From an uncultured Veillonellaceae bacterium (GTDB lineage Bacteria > Bacillota > Negativicutes > Veillonellales > Dialisteraceae), in NCBI GenBank assembly GCA_927353735.1, contig CAKMIA010000001.1:1-64000 (forward strand): a stretch of DNA of 64,000 bases. The letters are read 5' to 3'. Position numbers and translations under genes: made by a program. This document shows, piece after piece, positions 27,309 through 36,119 of this stretch. Numbering within the stretch: the first letter of the stretch is position 1; each line of letters starts with the position of its first letter. The notes beneath the pieces were generated by a model. The model saw only the letters and a program-made list of their open reading frames with translations. It was not told the DNA's origin and made no database searches.

Positions 27309-27333
27309 GATATATCTTTAAGATTTATATATC
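27309..27333. repeat. Inverted repeat before the orphan response regulator
   Basis: GATATAT and ATATATC, 7-bp arms separated by 11 bases, in the AT-rich 200-base gap before the regulator (27180-27383). Possibly an operator; the AT richness makes chance pairing plausible. Confidence 0.35.
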
Positions 27334-27383
27334 GGAATCTGTCCGGAATCAGCAGATGAAATGATCTCTGTGCGGAGGGAATT

Positions 27384-28064
27384 ATGCGAAATTGTGTATT
27401 GATTATTGAAAGTGATAAAAGTGTGGGACATTTTCTGCAGATGAAGCTGGAGTCCGAAGGCTTCACCTGTCTGCTTGACAATACGGGAGAGTCAGCTGTG
27501 GATCTGGCGGGACAGCGTCAGGTTGATCTGATCATACTGGACCCGGATGCGCCGATGAAAGGTGGTCATGAGATTCTGGAAAAGGTACGGGCGGTCAGTA
27601 CGCTTCCGGTGATTTATCTGTCAGAAAACGGCAGTGTGGATGCTAAGGTGCGGGCGCTGGATGCCGGGGCGGATGACTATCTGTCCAAGCCGTATGCGAC
27701 CAAGGAGCTGGTGGCACGGGTGCGCGCAGCGCTGCGCCGTCATGATGAGCCGGCCATTGTTGTCGATCCTTCGTATACGATTCGTGATTTGTACATCTAT
27801 CCGGACCGTCATGAAGTCCGGGTGGGTGATGAATATATCGATCTGACCAAGAAAGAATTTGATCTTCTGCTGTTCCTGGCTAAAAATAAAAATCGTGTCC
27901 TCACGCGGCAGCAGATTCTGGAAGAGGTATGGGGTTACGGCTATGTGGGGAATACCAATATCGTGGATGTGTATGTGCGGTATCTTCGCAGTAAGATTGA
28001 TGAAAAAATCGGCAGAAAGTACATTCATACCATTCGCGGTATCGGTTATGTGGTGAGAGACTGA
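27384..28064 (+). CDS. OmpR-family response regulator, orphan
   Basis: 226 residues: receiver domain (1-~118) and winged-helix DNA-binding domain (~130-226, ending in the usual IRGIGYVVRD). Asp53 in ILDPDAP is the likely phosphoacceptor and SKPY keeps the switch lysine, but the acidic pocket reads E9-S10 where DD or ED is usual, so phosphorylation chemistry may be altered. No kinase gene is adjacent; instead the stop overlaps the start of rnmV (TGATG). GGAGG precedes the ATG. Confidence 0.88.
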   Translation: MRNCVLIIESDKSVGHFLQMKLESEGFTCLLDNTGESAVDLAGQRQVDLIILDPDAPMKGGHEILEKVRAVSTLPVIYLSENGSVDAKVRALDAGADDYLSKPYATKELVARVRAALRRHDEPAIVVDPSYTIRDLYIYPDRHEVRVGDEYIDLTKKEFDLLLFLAKNKNRVLTRQQILEEVWGYGYVGNTNIVDVYVRYLRSKIDEKIGRKYIHTIRGIGYVVRD

Positions 28065-28612
28065 TGATTCGGCAGGTTATCGTTGCGGAAGGAAAATCTG
28101 ATGCGGCGCGCATCACCCGTGCAGTGGAAGCTGATGTCATTGTAACGGAGGGCTATACGCTGCGTCCGGCCGTTATTGCTGATATCCGCGCGGCGTATGA
28201 AAAACGGGGCATTATCATTCTGACAGACCCGGACGGTCCGGGAGAACGAATTCGTGCGCGGCTGACGACTCTGTTTCCAAATGCCCTTCATGCTTTTGTA
28301 CCGAAAGAGGAAGCTAGTACAGAAGATGATGTAGGCATTGAAAATGCCTCGGCAGAGTCCATCCGGAAGGCACTCAGCAAGGTGCGGGTACAGGAACAGA
28401 AGGATTCCGGTCTCTTCCAGGCACGGGATCTTTTTGCGGCAGGACTGTCCGGAAATCCGGAGGCGGCCCGGCGGAGAGCTGCTGTGGGAGCTGCTCTCGG
28501 GATCGGTTATGGAAACAGCCGGCAGTTTGTGAAACGGCTGAATCATTTCGGAATCACACGGAAGGAATGGGAACAGGCATTGACAGCAGTCCGGGAGGAA
28601 ACACATGATTGA
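28064..28612 (+). CDS. rnmV: Ribonuclease M5
   Basis: Matures 5S rRNA by cutting double-stranded precursor. 182 residues; an N-terminal Toprim domain with VAEGKSDAARI (catalytic Glu) and LTDPDGPGERIR (DxD), then the M5-specific C-terminal half with GIGYGNSRQFVKRLN. Overlaps the regulator upstream by one base and rsmA downstream by eight; rnmV-rsmA is a classic Firmicute pair. Confidence 0.93.
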   Translation: MIRQVIVAEGKSDAARITRAVEADVIVTEGYTLRPAVIADIRAAYEKRGIIILTDPDGPGERIRARLTTLFPNALHAFVPKEEASTEDDVGIENASAESIRKALSKVRVQEQKDSGLFQARDLFAAGLSGNPEAARRRAAVGAALGIGYGNSRQFVKRLNHFGITRKEWEQALTAVREETHD

Positions 28613-29456
28613 GGTCGAACTGGCGAATCGGCAGGCGGTGCAGTATATCGTACGGCGGTTCAATCTTCGCTTGAAACACAAGCTGGGGCAGAATTTCCTG
28701 ATCCGGCCGGATGTGGTGGAGGCGATTGCCCGCGCGGCGGAACTGGATGAAGGGACTCCCGTCATGGAAATTGGTCCGGGGATCGGAACGCTCACGCAGG
28801 CACTGGCCCGGACAGGGGCGGAAGTGACGGCCTTTGAAATTGACGGCAGTCTGGAACGGGTTCTGACGCATACCATGGAACCCTATCCCAATGTACATAT
28901 TGTTTACGAAGATGTATTGAAAGCGGATCTGCCTCACATACTGGGAAACAGGGAGTGGCATGCAGCTGCCAATCTGCCGTACTATATTACAACGCCTATT
29001 TTGCTGTATTTGATTCAGTCGGAGCTACCGATTTCTCTTTTTGTATTCATGATGCAGAAAGAGGTGGCGGACCGCATTATGGCTGACCCGGGAAGCAAGG
29101 CCTATGGCGCGCTGACGATTGCCGTGCAGTATTACTGTACGGTGGAAAAGGTCATGGATATTTCGCCGACCGCATTCATTCCGCGGCCGGCAGTCACCTC
29201 GACTGTATTGAAAATGCGCCGGAGAGAGCAGCCGGCTGTGACCGTGAAGGATGAATCATTATTTTTCAATCTGGTCAAAATGGGCTTCGGCCAGCGGCGG
29301 AAGGTCTTTGCCAATGCCATGAAAATGGGCGGCATCCCGGCTGATCTGGCGGGCCAGATTCTTGAAAAAGCCGGTGTGGACGGCAAACGGAGAGGCGAGA
29401 CCTTTTCTATGGAGGAGTACGGGCGTCTGGCCGATGCCTGGTACGATCTGAAATAA
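28605..29456 (+). CDS. rsmA: 16S rRNA dimethyladenosine transferase
   Basis: KsgA-type methyltransferase modifying A1518 and A1519 in the 30S subunit. 283 residues with KHKLGQNFL at the N-terminus, SAM-binding EIGPGIGTLT, and catalytic NLPYYIT. GGGAGG precedes the ATG. The gene shares eight bases with rnmV (ATGATTGA). Confidence 0.96.
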   Translation: MIEVELANRQAVQYIVRRFNLRLKHKLGQNFLIRPDVVEAIARAAELDEGTPVMEIGPGIGTLTQALARTGAEVTAFEIDGSLERVLTHTMEPYPNVHIVYEDVLKADLPHILGNREWHAAANLPYYITTPILLYLIQSELPISLFVFMMQKEVADRIMADPGSKAYGALTIAVQYYCTVEKVMDISPTAFIPRPAVTSTVLKMRRREQPAVTVKDESLFFNLVKMGFGQRRKVFANAMKMGGIPADLAGQILEKAGVDGKRRGETFSMEEYGRLADAWYDLK

Positions 29457-29491
29457 TAAAATGGACGGACAGGAGAGACAGTTCCCTTTTA

Positions 29492-29520
29492 TTGACAGAA
29501 AAAATGGGGAATGCTATACT
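29492..29520 (+). promoter_or_regulatory. Promoter of the T-box/ECF operon
   Basis: TTGACA (29492-29497), 17 bases, TATACT (29515-29520), immediately before the T-box leader. Confidence 0.88.
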
Positions 29521-29524
29521 TGTC

Positions 29525-29810
29525 GTAACTTCAGAAAACAGACTCAGTGATCGGGAGTAGTAGTCCGGGAAACAGCATCCAAGAGAGTCGGCAATGGTGA
29601 GAGTCCGATATGCTGCAGCGGAGGAATGGACCCGTGAGAGGCAGTCCGAGCCGGTGACGGGGTAGGAACTGACGGAACTTTCTCCGTTACAGGAAAGCAT
29701 ATACTATCATGTATATGAAGAGCCGGGCTCAGATGAGCCAATCGGGGTGGCACCGCGGAAATATGACCTTTCGTCCCTTTGCATATATGCAGGGGATGAA
29801 AGGTTTTTTG
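29525..29810 (+). ncRNA. T-box leader, tryptophan type
   Basis: The T-box sequence GGGGTGGCACCGCGG is at 29744-29758 and is followed by the terminator 29767-29809 (CCTTTCGTCCCT / AGGGGATGAAAGG, then T6). Stem I shows the AG-bulge region GGGAGTAGTA and distal AGAGAGTCGG...GGTG. The specifier loop reads GGAA-TGG-ACC, so the codon at 29627-29629 is UGG, tryptophan. The bulge TGGC would pair with GCCA, fitting the G discriminator base of tRNA-Trp. Uncharged tRNA-Trp should turn on the ECF transporter. Confidence 0.93.
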
Positions 29811-29841
29811 TTGATTGACGGACGGGAAAGGAGAGAATCAT

Positions 29842-31326
29842 ATGGAGCCGGTGAAAGATGTATCACAGCTGGTATTTACGAAAGCAAGAGGAGGACGTTT
29901 TCGCTGGCTGACCGTGTCGACGCTGATGCTGGCCATCGGAATGATTCTTCATCTGGTATCGCCGTCCATTGCGGGATTTACACCAAACTGGATGATCGCC
30001 ACGTACTGTGTGGCCATTCTCCTGACAAAGCCGAATTTCCGGCAGTGCCTCGGCATCTGTATGGTGGCGGCGCTCATGGAGGTATTCACCAGTAAATCAG
30101 CTTTCCCATACGGCGACTTTGCCAGTGAATTCGCCGGCGCCTATGTGGCAGGCTTTTTTGCCCATAAAGTACCGCCGATCCGGGTGGGGAAATTTTCTGT
30201 CCGGCCTATGTTATGCGGATTTGTGACGACCATGGTATCCGGTACGGTCTTTGTGACGATCCTGAAACTGGTCATGGGCATTCCGATGAATGTTTTCCTT
30301 TACGGTATTCTGCCGGCTGTTGTGCTGGTCGCCGTGGGGAATGCCATCATCACGCCTTTCCTGTATTTCCCGGCGCTGCGTCTCTTTGAGTCCATGCATT
30401 ATATGGCGGATACAGAAGAAAAGGACAGCGATCACGGGGATCTGACACTGGTACAGCAGCAGCCGGGGGTCGTGAGTGTGGAGCATTTGACCTATACCTA
30501 TCCCTTTTCGGAAAAGCCCGCCCTTTCTGATGTGTCGCTGCAAATTGAAAATAACGATTTTGTGGTGGTTACAGGGCCGAACGGCGCGGGAAAGACGACA
30601 CTACTCATGTCGATGATCGGTGCCGTACCGCATTATTTCGGCGGGACGATGAATGGCATGGTGTTCACAGACGGGCATGCCACCACGCAGACCAACATTG
30701 CAGATCTGGCGTCCAGCATCGGCGTGATTCTGGCGGATTATGGAGCACAGATCGTTACCATGACTGTGGGGGAGGAAATGGCATTCACTCTGGAAAATCA
30801 TGGATTCCCGCCTGAGGAAATTACAAAACGGTCGAAAGAAGCACTGGCTAAGGTCCATCTGGATGGACTGGAGGAGCGGAAGGTTTCCACTCTGTCCGGC
30901 GGGCAGCGGCAGAGACTGGCCATTGCGGCGGTTCTGGCAGAAGAGCCGAAGGTGCTGGTTTTTGATGAGCCGACGTCTGCGCTGGACCCGGAAGGCATCA
31001 GTGATTTCTATGAACTGGTAGGCCGACTGAATCGGGAATATGGGATGACGGTTGTTGTGGCAGAACACCATCTGGAAGCGGTCCTTCCCTATGCCAAGCG
31101 GTTTGTGCTGCTGGATGGCGGCCGTGTGGTGAGCGAGGGCACACCGGAATCCGTCATGCGTGCCATGTATCAGAATCACATTTATGAAGAGGCCATTCCG
31201 GATCTGTTCCGGGCACAGCTTGCGCTGGAAGCAGACGGCGAAACCTTCGATCAGCCGTTTCTCAGTATGGACCGGGCCATTGCGGCGGTGAAAAAAAATC
31301 TGGGAAAGGAGGAGCACGTATGCTGA
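29842..31326 (+). CDS. ECF transporter S component fused to ATPase, likely tryptophan
   Basis: 494 residues in two parts. Residues ~20-180 form a six-segment membrane domain resembling the TrpP-type S component (substrate-binding). Residues ~205-490 are an ABC ATPase: Walker A GPNGAGKTT, signature LSGGQRQR, Walker B VLVFDEPTSALDP. Usually S and A subunits are separate proteins. ATG 29842 follows AAGGAG; the frame is open from 29815. Tryptophan as substrate is inferred from the T-box specifier and the S-domain resemblance. Overlaps the next gene by seven bases. Confidence 0.85.
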   Translation: MEPVKDVSQLVFTKARGGRFRWLTVSTLMLAIGMILHLVSPSIAGFTPNWMIATYCVAILLTKPNFRQCLGICMVAALMEVFTSKSAFPYGDFASEFAGAYVAGFFAHKVPPIRVGKFSVRPMLCGFVTTMVSGTVFVTILKLVMGIPMNVFLYGILPAVVLVAVGNAIITPFLYFPALRLFESMHYMADTEEKDSDHGDLTLVQQQPGVVSVEHLTYTYPFSEKPALSDVSLQIENNDFVVVTGPNGAGKTTLLMSMIGAVPHYFGGTMNGMVFTDGHATTQTNIADLASSIGVILADYGAQIVTMTVGEEMAFTLENHGFPPEEITKRSKEALAKVHLDGLEERKVSTLSGGQRQRLAIAAVLAEEPKVLVFDEPTSALDPEGISDFYELVGRLNREYGMTVVVAEHHLEAVLPYAKRFVLLDGGRVVSEGTPESVMRAMYQNHIYEEAIPDLFRAQLALEADGETFDQPFLSMDRAIAAVKKNLGKEEHVC

Positions 31327-32129
31327 CCTTGCAGAATGTATCCTTTCATTATGGGGAAAACGGACCGGAGATCCTTCAGAATATTCAGCTGAACTTTGGA
31401 CGGGGAGAATTTGTAGCGGTGACAGGGCGGAACGGCAGCGGAAAAACGACCATTACCCGGCTCCTTACCGGGCTTGAAAAGCCGACCAGCGGCAGGGTCT
31501 GCTATAACGGACAGGATGTAACCCGGGAGGATGCCGCTGCCCGGAGCCGTTTCATCGGCTATGTTTTTCAGCAGCCCGACCGGCAGATGTTTATGTCCAC
31601 CGTGCGGGAAGAAGTGGGGTTTGGCCCTTATCAGCAGGGAAAGCGGGGGGCAGAGCTGGATGCGGTGGTCGATGAAGCGATGCATAAGGCTGATGTATTC
31701 CGTTTTGCCGATGAATATCCGCGTACACTGTCCCGGGGCGATCAGCAGCGCATAGCCATTGCTTCCGCGCTGGCCATGCATACGGAATATATTGTTCTGG
31801 ATGAACCGACAAGCGGTCAGGATGGCCGGGAAAAGAAACGGCTTTCCGCACTGATGTCTCAAATGAGGGAAGCAGGGATCACCGTGATCCTGGTGACGCA
31901 TGATATGGATATCGTGGCAGGCCAGTGTACCCGGGTGATTGTAATTGCTGATCACCATGTGGCCTTTGATGGTACGCCGGATGTATTGTTTTCGGAAGGC
32001 CGGCCGGAAGAATGGGGACTGGCTTATCCGGCGTCTGTGAGAATGGGACGATCGCTGCCGGGGGCTCCCTATTGCAAGGATATGGCAACTTTCTGTGAGA
32101 TGTATAGAAAAGCAAGGGGGATCGGATGA
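31320..32129 (+). CDS. ECF transporter ATPase (second A component)
   Basis: 269 residues, CbiO/EcfA type. Walker A GRNGSGKTT, Q-loop VFQQPDRQMF (typical of ECF ATPases), signature in degenerate form LSRGDQQR, Walker B YIVLDEPTSGQD. It would pair with the ATPase half of the upstream fusion. Overlaps both neighbours by a few bases, so the three genes form one translational unit. The Ser-Arg-Gly-Asp in place of SGGQ suggests an asymmetric ATPase pair. Confidence 0.9.
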   Translation: MLTLQNVSFHYGENGPEILQNIQLNFGRGEFVAVTGRNGSGKTTITRLLTGLEKPTSGRVCYNGQDVTREDAAARSRFIGYVFQQPDRQMFMSTVREEVGFGPYQQGKRGAELDAVVDEAMHKADVFRFADEYPRTLSRGDQQRIAIASALAMHTEYIVLDEPTSGQDGREKKRLSALMSQMREAGITVILVTHDMDIVAGQCTRVIVIADHHVAFDGTPDVLFSEGRPEEWGLAYPASVRMGRSLPGAPYCKDMATFCEMYRKARGIG

Positions 32130-32812
32130 TGAAACAGCTGGTACCGATTACAAAAATACTGCTGACAGGCGGTACTGCCGTGTGGGCTCTGGTCCTTCAC
32201 CGTCCGCTGTCGCTGGTGATTCTGATGGCGGCGGAACTGCTGATCCTGCTTGTATCCGGTCAGCTTCTGAAGAACATAAAAGCCGTACTCATGCTTGGGA
32301 TCTTTGCCTTTTTTCTGGGGCTTATTGAATATATCGGCGGCGGTGAGAAAGAAGAATGTGTCGCGGCAGCCCTGCGCATGATGGATATGACACTTCTGTT
32401 TATTTATCTGCTCGGGACGACGCGTCTGCAGGATCTTACCGCTTCCATGGTGCAGCAGATGAAAATTCCCTATGAATATGCTTTTATGTTTACGGCCGGG
32501 CTGCGGTTTATTCCTGATTTCATTGAGGAAAATAAAGCGGTGGCAGAAGCACAGGCCTGCCGTGGACTGGCCATGGAAGGAAATTTTTTCAAGAAGGTGC
32601 ATCGGTATATGTCCATTGTGCGGCCGCTCATGCTCCGTTCCCTCAGCCGGAGCGAAACCATGGCGCTTTCTCTGGAGCTGCGTGGATTCGGAGGCGCTCA
32701 TCGGACATTTATGGACAGCGTATCGCCCAAAGGCGCGGATTATATCTGTTTCCTTCTTCTGGCACTGATTACAGCGGGTGTCATTTACGGACGGGTGATT
32801 CTGAATTTTTAG
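32126..32812 (+). CDS. ECF transporter T component
   Basis: 228 residues with four to five hydrophobic segments and the two coupling-helix motifs of EcfT: AQACRGL and ELRGFG, which seat on the two ATPases. Shares four bases with the ATPase gene. Completes a full S-A, A, T importer in one operon, so it need not depend on a shared housekeeping EcfAAT. Confidence 0.9.
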   Translation: MMKQLVPITKILLTGGTAVWALVLHRPLSLVILMAAELLILLVSGQLLKNIKAVLMLGIFAFFLGLIEYIGGGEKEECVAAALRMMDMTLLFIYLLGTTRLQDLTASMVQQMKIPYEYAFMFTAGLRFIPDFIEENKAVAEAQACRGLAMEGNFFKKVHRYMSIVRPLMLRSLSRSETMALSLELRGFGGAHRTFMDSVSPKGADYICFLLLALITAGVIYGRVILNF

Positions 32813-32819
32813 AAACGAG

Positions 32820-32847
32820 AACGGCTGCGGCATGGCAGCCGTTTTTT
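32820..32847 (+). terminator. Terminator of the ECF operon
   Basis: AACGGCTGC-GGCAT-GCAGCCGTT type hairpin (9 bp) followed by T6. Confidence 0.88.
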
Positions 32848-32854
32848 CGTGGCC

Positions 32855-32883
32855 TTTTCACGGCAGCGGCCGTACGCTATAAT
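32855..32883 (+). promoter_or_regulatory. queF promoter
   Basis: TTTTCA (32855-32860), 17 bases, TATAAT (32878-32883), 35 bases before queF. Confidence 0.65.
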
Positions 32884-32917
32884 GGACAGTATGCGTTTAA
32901 TGGAAAGGAAGAAATAT

Positions 32918-33409
32918 ATGGAAAAACGGGAAGGGCTGGATGCGCTGACGCTGCTTGGAAGCCAGAAAACAAAATACAGTTTTGATTATGATCCGTCTGT
33001 GCTGGAGGCGGTGCCCAATACGCACAGTGACCGGGATTATTTTGTAAAGTTCAACTGTCCGGAGTTTACGAGTCTCTGTCCGAAAACCGGCCAGCCGGAT
33101 TTTGCGACCATTTATATTTCCTATATTCCGGATAAGCTGATTGTGGAAAGCAAATCGCTGAAGCTGTATCTTTTCAGCTACCGCAATCACGGGGATTTTC
33201 ATGAAGACTGTGTCAATATGATTATGGATGATCTCATTCGCCTGCTGGACCCGAGATATATCGAGGTCTGGGGACGTTTTCTGCCGCGCGGCGGGCTGTC
33301 CATTGATCCGTACTGCAACTACGGGCGGCCCGGCACGGAATGGAAGGATATGGCGAGATATCGGTTGCTGCGGCATGATATGAATCCGGAAACAGTCAAT
33401 AATCGATAA
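32918..33409 (+). CDS. queF: NADPH-dependent preQ0 reductase QueF
   Basis: Reduces 7-cyano-7-deazaguanine to preQ1 for queuosine tRNA modification. 163 residues, the short YkvM-type subunit. The nucleophile Cys lies in [17 protein letters not shown] with the catalytic Asp, and the NADPH-motif region [16 protein letters not shown] is intact. ATG 32918 follows AAAGGAAG; the frame is open from 32849. No other que genes are in the window and no preQ1 riboswitch is seen. Confidence 0.94.
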   Translation: MEKREGLDALTLLGSQKTKYSFDYDPSVLEAVPNTHSDRDYFVKFNCPEFTSLCPKTGQPDFATIYISYIPDKLIVESKSLKLYLFSYRNHGDFHEDCVNMIMDDLIRLLDPRYIEVWGRFLPRGGLSIDPYCNYGRPGTEWKDMARYRLLRHDMNPETVNNR

Positions 33410-33421
33410 GAGGGGAAAACA

Positions 33422-34663
33422 ATGACGGAAAAAATGGAACAGATTTATCAGGAGGTTATGAAAAAGCTGGAGCCGGTTTTCAGAGAGACAGAAGCCATTT
33501 CCCTGTATAATACAGAAAAAGTGCTGAGTGCTTTTCGGAAACATGCGTTGTCTGCTTTTCACTTTGCGCCTTCCAATGGCTATGGCTATGGAGATCCGGG
33601 GCGGGAAAAGCTGGAGGAGATCTGGGCGGACGTATTCCATGCAGAGGCCGCGCTGGTGCGGCCGCAGTTCGTGTCCGGCACCCATGCGCTGGCTACGGTG
33701 CTGCTGGCGCTGCTGGATCGGGGGGATACGCTGGTTTCCGCGGCGGGGGCTCCTTATGATACGATGCAGAGCGTGATCGGCATTTCCGGGGACGCACCGC
33801 ATAATCTGAAAAGCCGTGGTGTAAACTACAGAGAAGCACCGCTGCGCGGAGAAACCTATGATCTCGATGCCATTCGGGAGGCCGTTGATGAAACGACAAA
33901 ACTCGTTCTGATTCAGCGTTCACGCGGGTATATGGACCGGAAAGCACTGTTTCCGGAAGACATCCGGAAGATCATTGCCGCCGTGAAGGAAAAGAATCCG
34001 GAAACGATCTGCTTCGTGGATAACTGCTATGGAGAATTTACCTGCCGGGAAGAGCCGATCGAACTCGGCGCAGATATCACGGCCGGTTCTCTGATTAAAA
34101 ATGCCGGCGGCGGCATGGCGCCTACCGGCGGATATATCTGCGGCCGGGCGGATCTGGTGGACCGCTGTGCACAGGAGCTGACTGCGCCCGGACTGGGAGG
34201 AGAAATGGGGTCCTATGCTGCCAGCTATCGCCCGTTTTTCCAGGGACTGTTCATGGCGCCTCATATTACCAGACAGGCGGTGATGGGTGCGGAATTTGCC
34301 GCTGAAGTGTTCAGCAGACTGGGCTTCCACGTTTCTCCGGAGCCGGGGCATCTGCGGAGTGATCTGATTACGGCGATTGAACTGGACTCGGAAAAAAATA
34401 TGTGTCTGTTTGCGGAAGCAATTCAGAGCTGGTCCCCGGTGGATTCCAATGCCAAGCCGATCCCCGGTCCGATGCCCGGATACACGGACCCGATCCTTAT
34501 GGCGGCGGGGACGTTTGTTCAGGGGTCTACCATTGAAATTTCGGCAGACGGTCCGGTCCGCCCGCCGTACACCATGTATCTGCAGGGGAGTCTGACCTTT
34601 GAACATGCGGTGCTTGCCGTGATGGGAGCGGCGGAAAAGATTCTGAAGGAAAAGAATGCCTGA
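33422..34663 (+). CDS. Methionine gamma-lyase-like PLP enzyme (YnbB/aluminium-resistance family)
   Basis: 413 residues, fold-type I PLP enzyme. Visible are the substrate/cofactor loop GYGYGDPGREKLEE, RPQFVSGTHAL, VDNCYGEF (Asp binding the pyridine ring) and SLIKNAGGGMAPTGGYI with the Schiff-base lysine. The family is annotated as aluminium resistance or methionine gamma-lyase-like; true activity is uncertain. GAGGGG precedes the ATG 13 bases after queF, so the two are probably co-transcribed. Confidence 0.85.
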   Translation: MTEKMEQIYQEVMKKLEPVFRETEAISLYNTEKVLSAFRKHALSAFHFAPSNGYGYGDPGREKLEEIWADVFHAEAALVRPQFVSGTHALATVLLALLDRGDTLVSAAGAPYDTMQSVIGISGDAPHNLKSRGVNYREAPLRGETYDLDAIREAVDETTKLVLIQRSRGYMDRKALFPEDIRKIIAAVKEKNPETICFVDNCYGEFTCREEPIELGADITAGSLIKNAGGGMAPTGGYICGRADLVDRCAQELTAPGLGGEMGSYAASYRPFFQGLFMAPHITRQAVMGAEFAAEVFSRLGFHVSPEPGHLRSDLITAIELDSEKNMCLFAEAIQSWSPVDSNAKPIPGPMPGYTDPILMAAGTFVQGSTIEISADGPVRPPYTMYLQGSLTFEHAVLAVMGAAEKILKEKNA

Positions 34664-34690
34664 TTGTATCCGGTAAATGAGAAGCAGGAC

Positions 34691-34719
34691 TTTACAGATG
34701 GACTTCTCCATGATAAAAT
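34691..34719 (+). promoter_or_regulatory. tRNA-Ala promoter
   Basis: TTTACA (34691-34696), 17 bases, TAAAAT (34714-34719), 12 bases before the tRNA. Confidence 0.7.
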
Positions 34720-34731
34720 TAAGAGCGTCAT

Positions 34732-34807
34732 GGGGACGTAGCTCAGCTGGGAGAGCGCCTGCTTCGCATGCAGGAGGTCAAGAGTTCGATCCTCTCCGTC
34801 TCCACCA
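34732..34807 (+). tRNA. tRNA-Ala (anticodon CGC)
   Basis: A 76-base cloverleaf: acceptor GGGGACG with CGTCTCC (one G-U), D-arm GCTCAGCTGGGAGAGC, anticodon stem CCTGC/GCAGG with loop TTCGCAT, so anticodon CGC reads GCG alanine codons, T-arm with GTTCGAT, and an encoded CCA end. It is a single tRNA with its own promoter and terminator. Confidence 0.95.
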
Positions 34808-34813
34808 TGAGTA

Positions 34814-34842
34814 GAAAAGATCCGGTTTTCCGGGTCTTTTTG
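34814..34842 (+). terminator. Terminator after tRNA-Ala
   Basis: GATCCGG-TTTT-CCGGGTC hairpin with T5. Confidence 0.82.
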
Positions 34843-34850
34843 TTTTGCCA

Positions 34851-34879
34851 TTCTGAAAGATACGGGCGTTTGGTATAAT
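34851..34879 (+). promoter_or_regulatory. Promoter of the LPS-core gene cluster
   Basis: TATAAT (34874-34879) with TGG extension; weak -35 TTCTGA 17 bases upstream. Confidence 0.65.
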
Positions 34880-34918
34880 ACAAAAAGATGATTCACACGA
34901 TAAAGGGGTGGCAAAATT

Positions 34919-36100
34919 ATGAATGTTTTGCTGGCAGATTTTCATAAATATGTGGGGTACAGCGGAGGCATCGAAAATGTGCTGGCCCGCATGGCGAAGG
35001 CGCTGCAGGAAAGAGGACATACAGTTACGGCGGTCTTTGCGGATGAAAAAGAGGGACGGCCGTTTTTTCCGATTCCGGAAGGGGTAAAGGTATATAACCT
35101 GTATCATGTAAATGGATTGGCAGCGGTGAAACCGGGAATGCTGCATAAAATTTTGAGAGAGGCTGTACGGCCGTTCAGCCGGGCTGCCGCAAGAAATCAG
35201 AATTACCGTATACTGGCCGACGCGGCACCGGCTTTGCAGGAAATTTTGAAAAGGGAACGGCCGGACGTGGTCGTGTCCTTTCGGGAGCCGACGGGACGGC
35301 TGCTTCTGGATGGGATCAGCATAAAGATTCCGGTGATTTCCATGCTGCATAACGATCCGGATGAAATCTTTGCGGGCGCCCCTGCTGCGGAAAAAAAGGC
35401 ACTGTTAAAAAGTGCGTACATTCAGGTCCTGCTTCCGTCATTTATCGGAAAGGCGAAACGACATCTGGAGTATGATCGGTTTGTAGCCATTCCCAATACC
35501 GTAGAGGCACCGGAAGTGCAGGCTGATCCGGGACAGGCAAGAAAAATTCACAGGATTGTCTGTGTGGGGCGTCTGACCGGACGGACCAAGCGGCAGCATC
35601 TCCTGATCGATGCGTTCTCGCTGCTGGCGGAAGAGTTTCCGGACTGGCAGGTAGAGCTGTGGGGAGCGGATTATGACAAGCCGTATGTGGCGTCGCTGAA
35701 GGCCCGGATAAAAAAGGCGCGTCTGGAAAAACAGGTCCGGATTTGCGGTACCACGAAAAACATGGAAAAGGTGTGGGAAATGACTGATATTTTTGCTTTC
35801 CCCAGTCACCATGAAGGGTTTCCTCTGGCATTGACAGAGGCGATGAACTGCGGGATTCCGGCAGTGGGATATCGGGAATGCCCGGCAGTAAATGAACTGA
35901 TAGAAGACGGAAAAAACGGGTTTCTTTGTGAGGAAGGCGTTGTACCTTTGGCAGAGGCACTCCGGACACTCATGAAGGATGGAGAACTGCGCCGGAAAAT
36001 GGGCATGGCCGGACGGCTGGCTATGCGCGCGTACCGGCCGGATGTGGTGTGGAACTCCTGGGAAATGTTGCTTCAGAAAGCAGTGAACGGGGAGAAATAA
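34919..36100 (+). CDS. GT4-family glycosyltransferase
   Basis: 393 residues with the two-Rossmann GT-B fold. The N-terminal glycine loop YSGGIENVLARMAKAL, the mid-protein VGRLTGRTKRQHLLIDAF and the C-terminal EGFPLALTEAMNCGIPAVGY (the E-x7-E donor-binding motif of GT4) are clear. AAGGGG lies ahead of the ATG. First of three genes that continue with hldE and a GT9 enzyme, so it probably adds a sugar to LPS core; donor and acceptor are unknown. Confidence 0.88.
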   Translation: MNVLLADFHKYVGYSGGIENVLARMAKALQERGHTVTAVFADEKEGRPFFPIPEGVKVYNLYHVNGLAAVKPGMLHKILREAVRPFSRAAARNQNYRILADAAPALQEILKRERPDVVVSFREPTGRLLLDGISIKIPVISMLHNDPDEIFAGAPAAEKKALLKSAYIQVLLPSFIGKAKRHLEYDRFVAIPNTVEAPEVQADPGQARKIHRIVCVGRLTGRTKRQHLLIDAFSLLAEEFPDWQVELWGADYDKPYVASLKARIKKARLEKQVRICGTTKNMEKVWEMTDIFAFPSHHEGFPLALTEAMNCGIPAVGYRECPAVNELIEDGKNGFLCEEGVVPLAEALRTLMKDGELRRKMGMAGRLAMRAYRPDVVWNSWEMLLQKAVNGEK

Positions 36101-36119
36101 CAGGCAGGGGAGGAACAGT

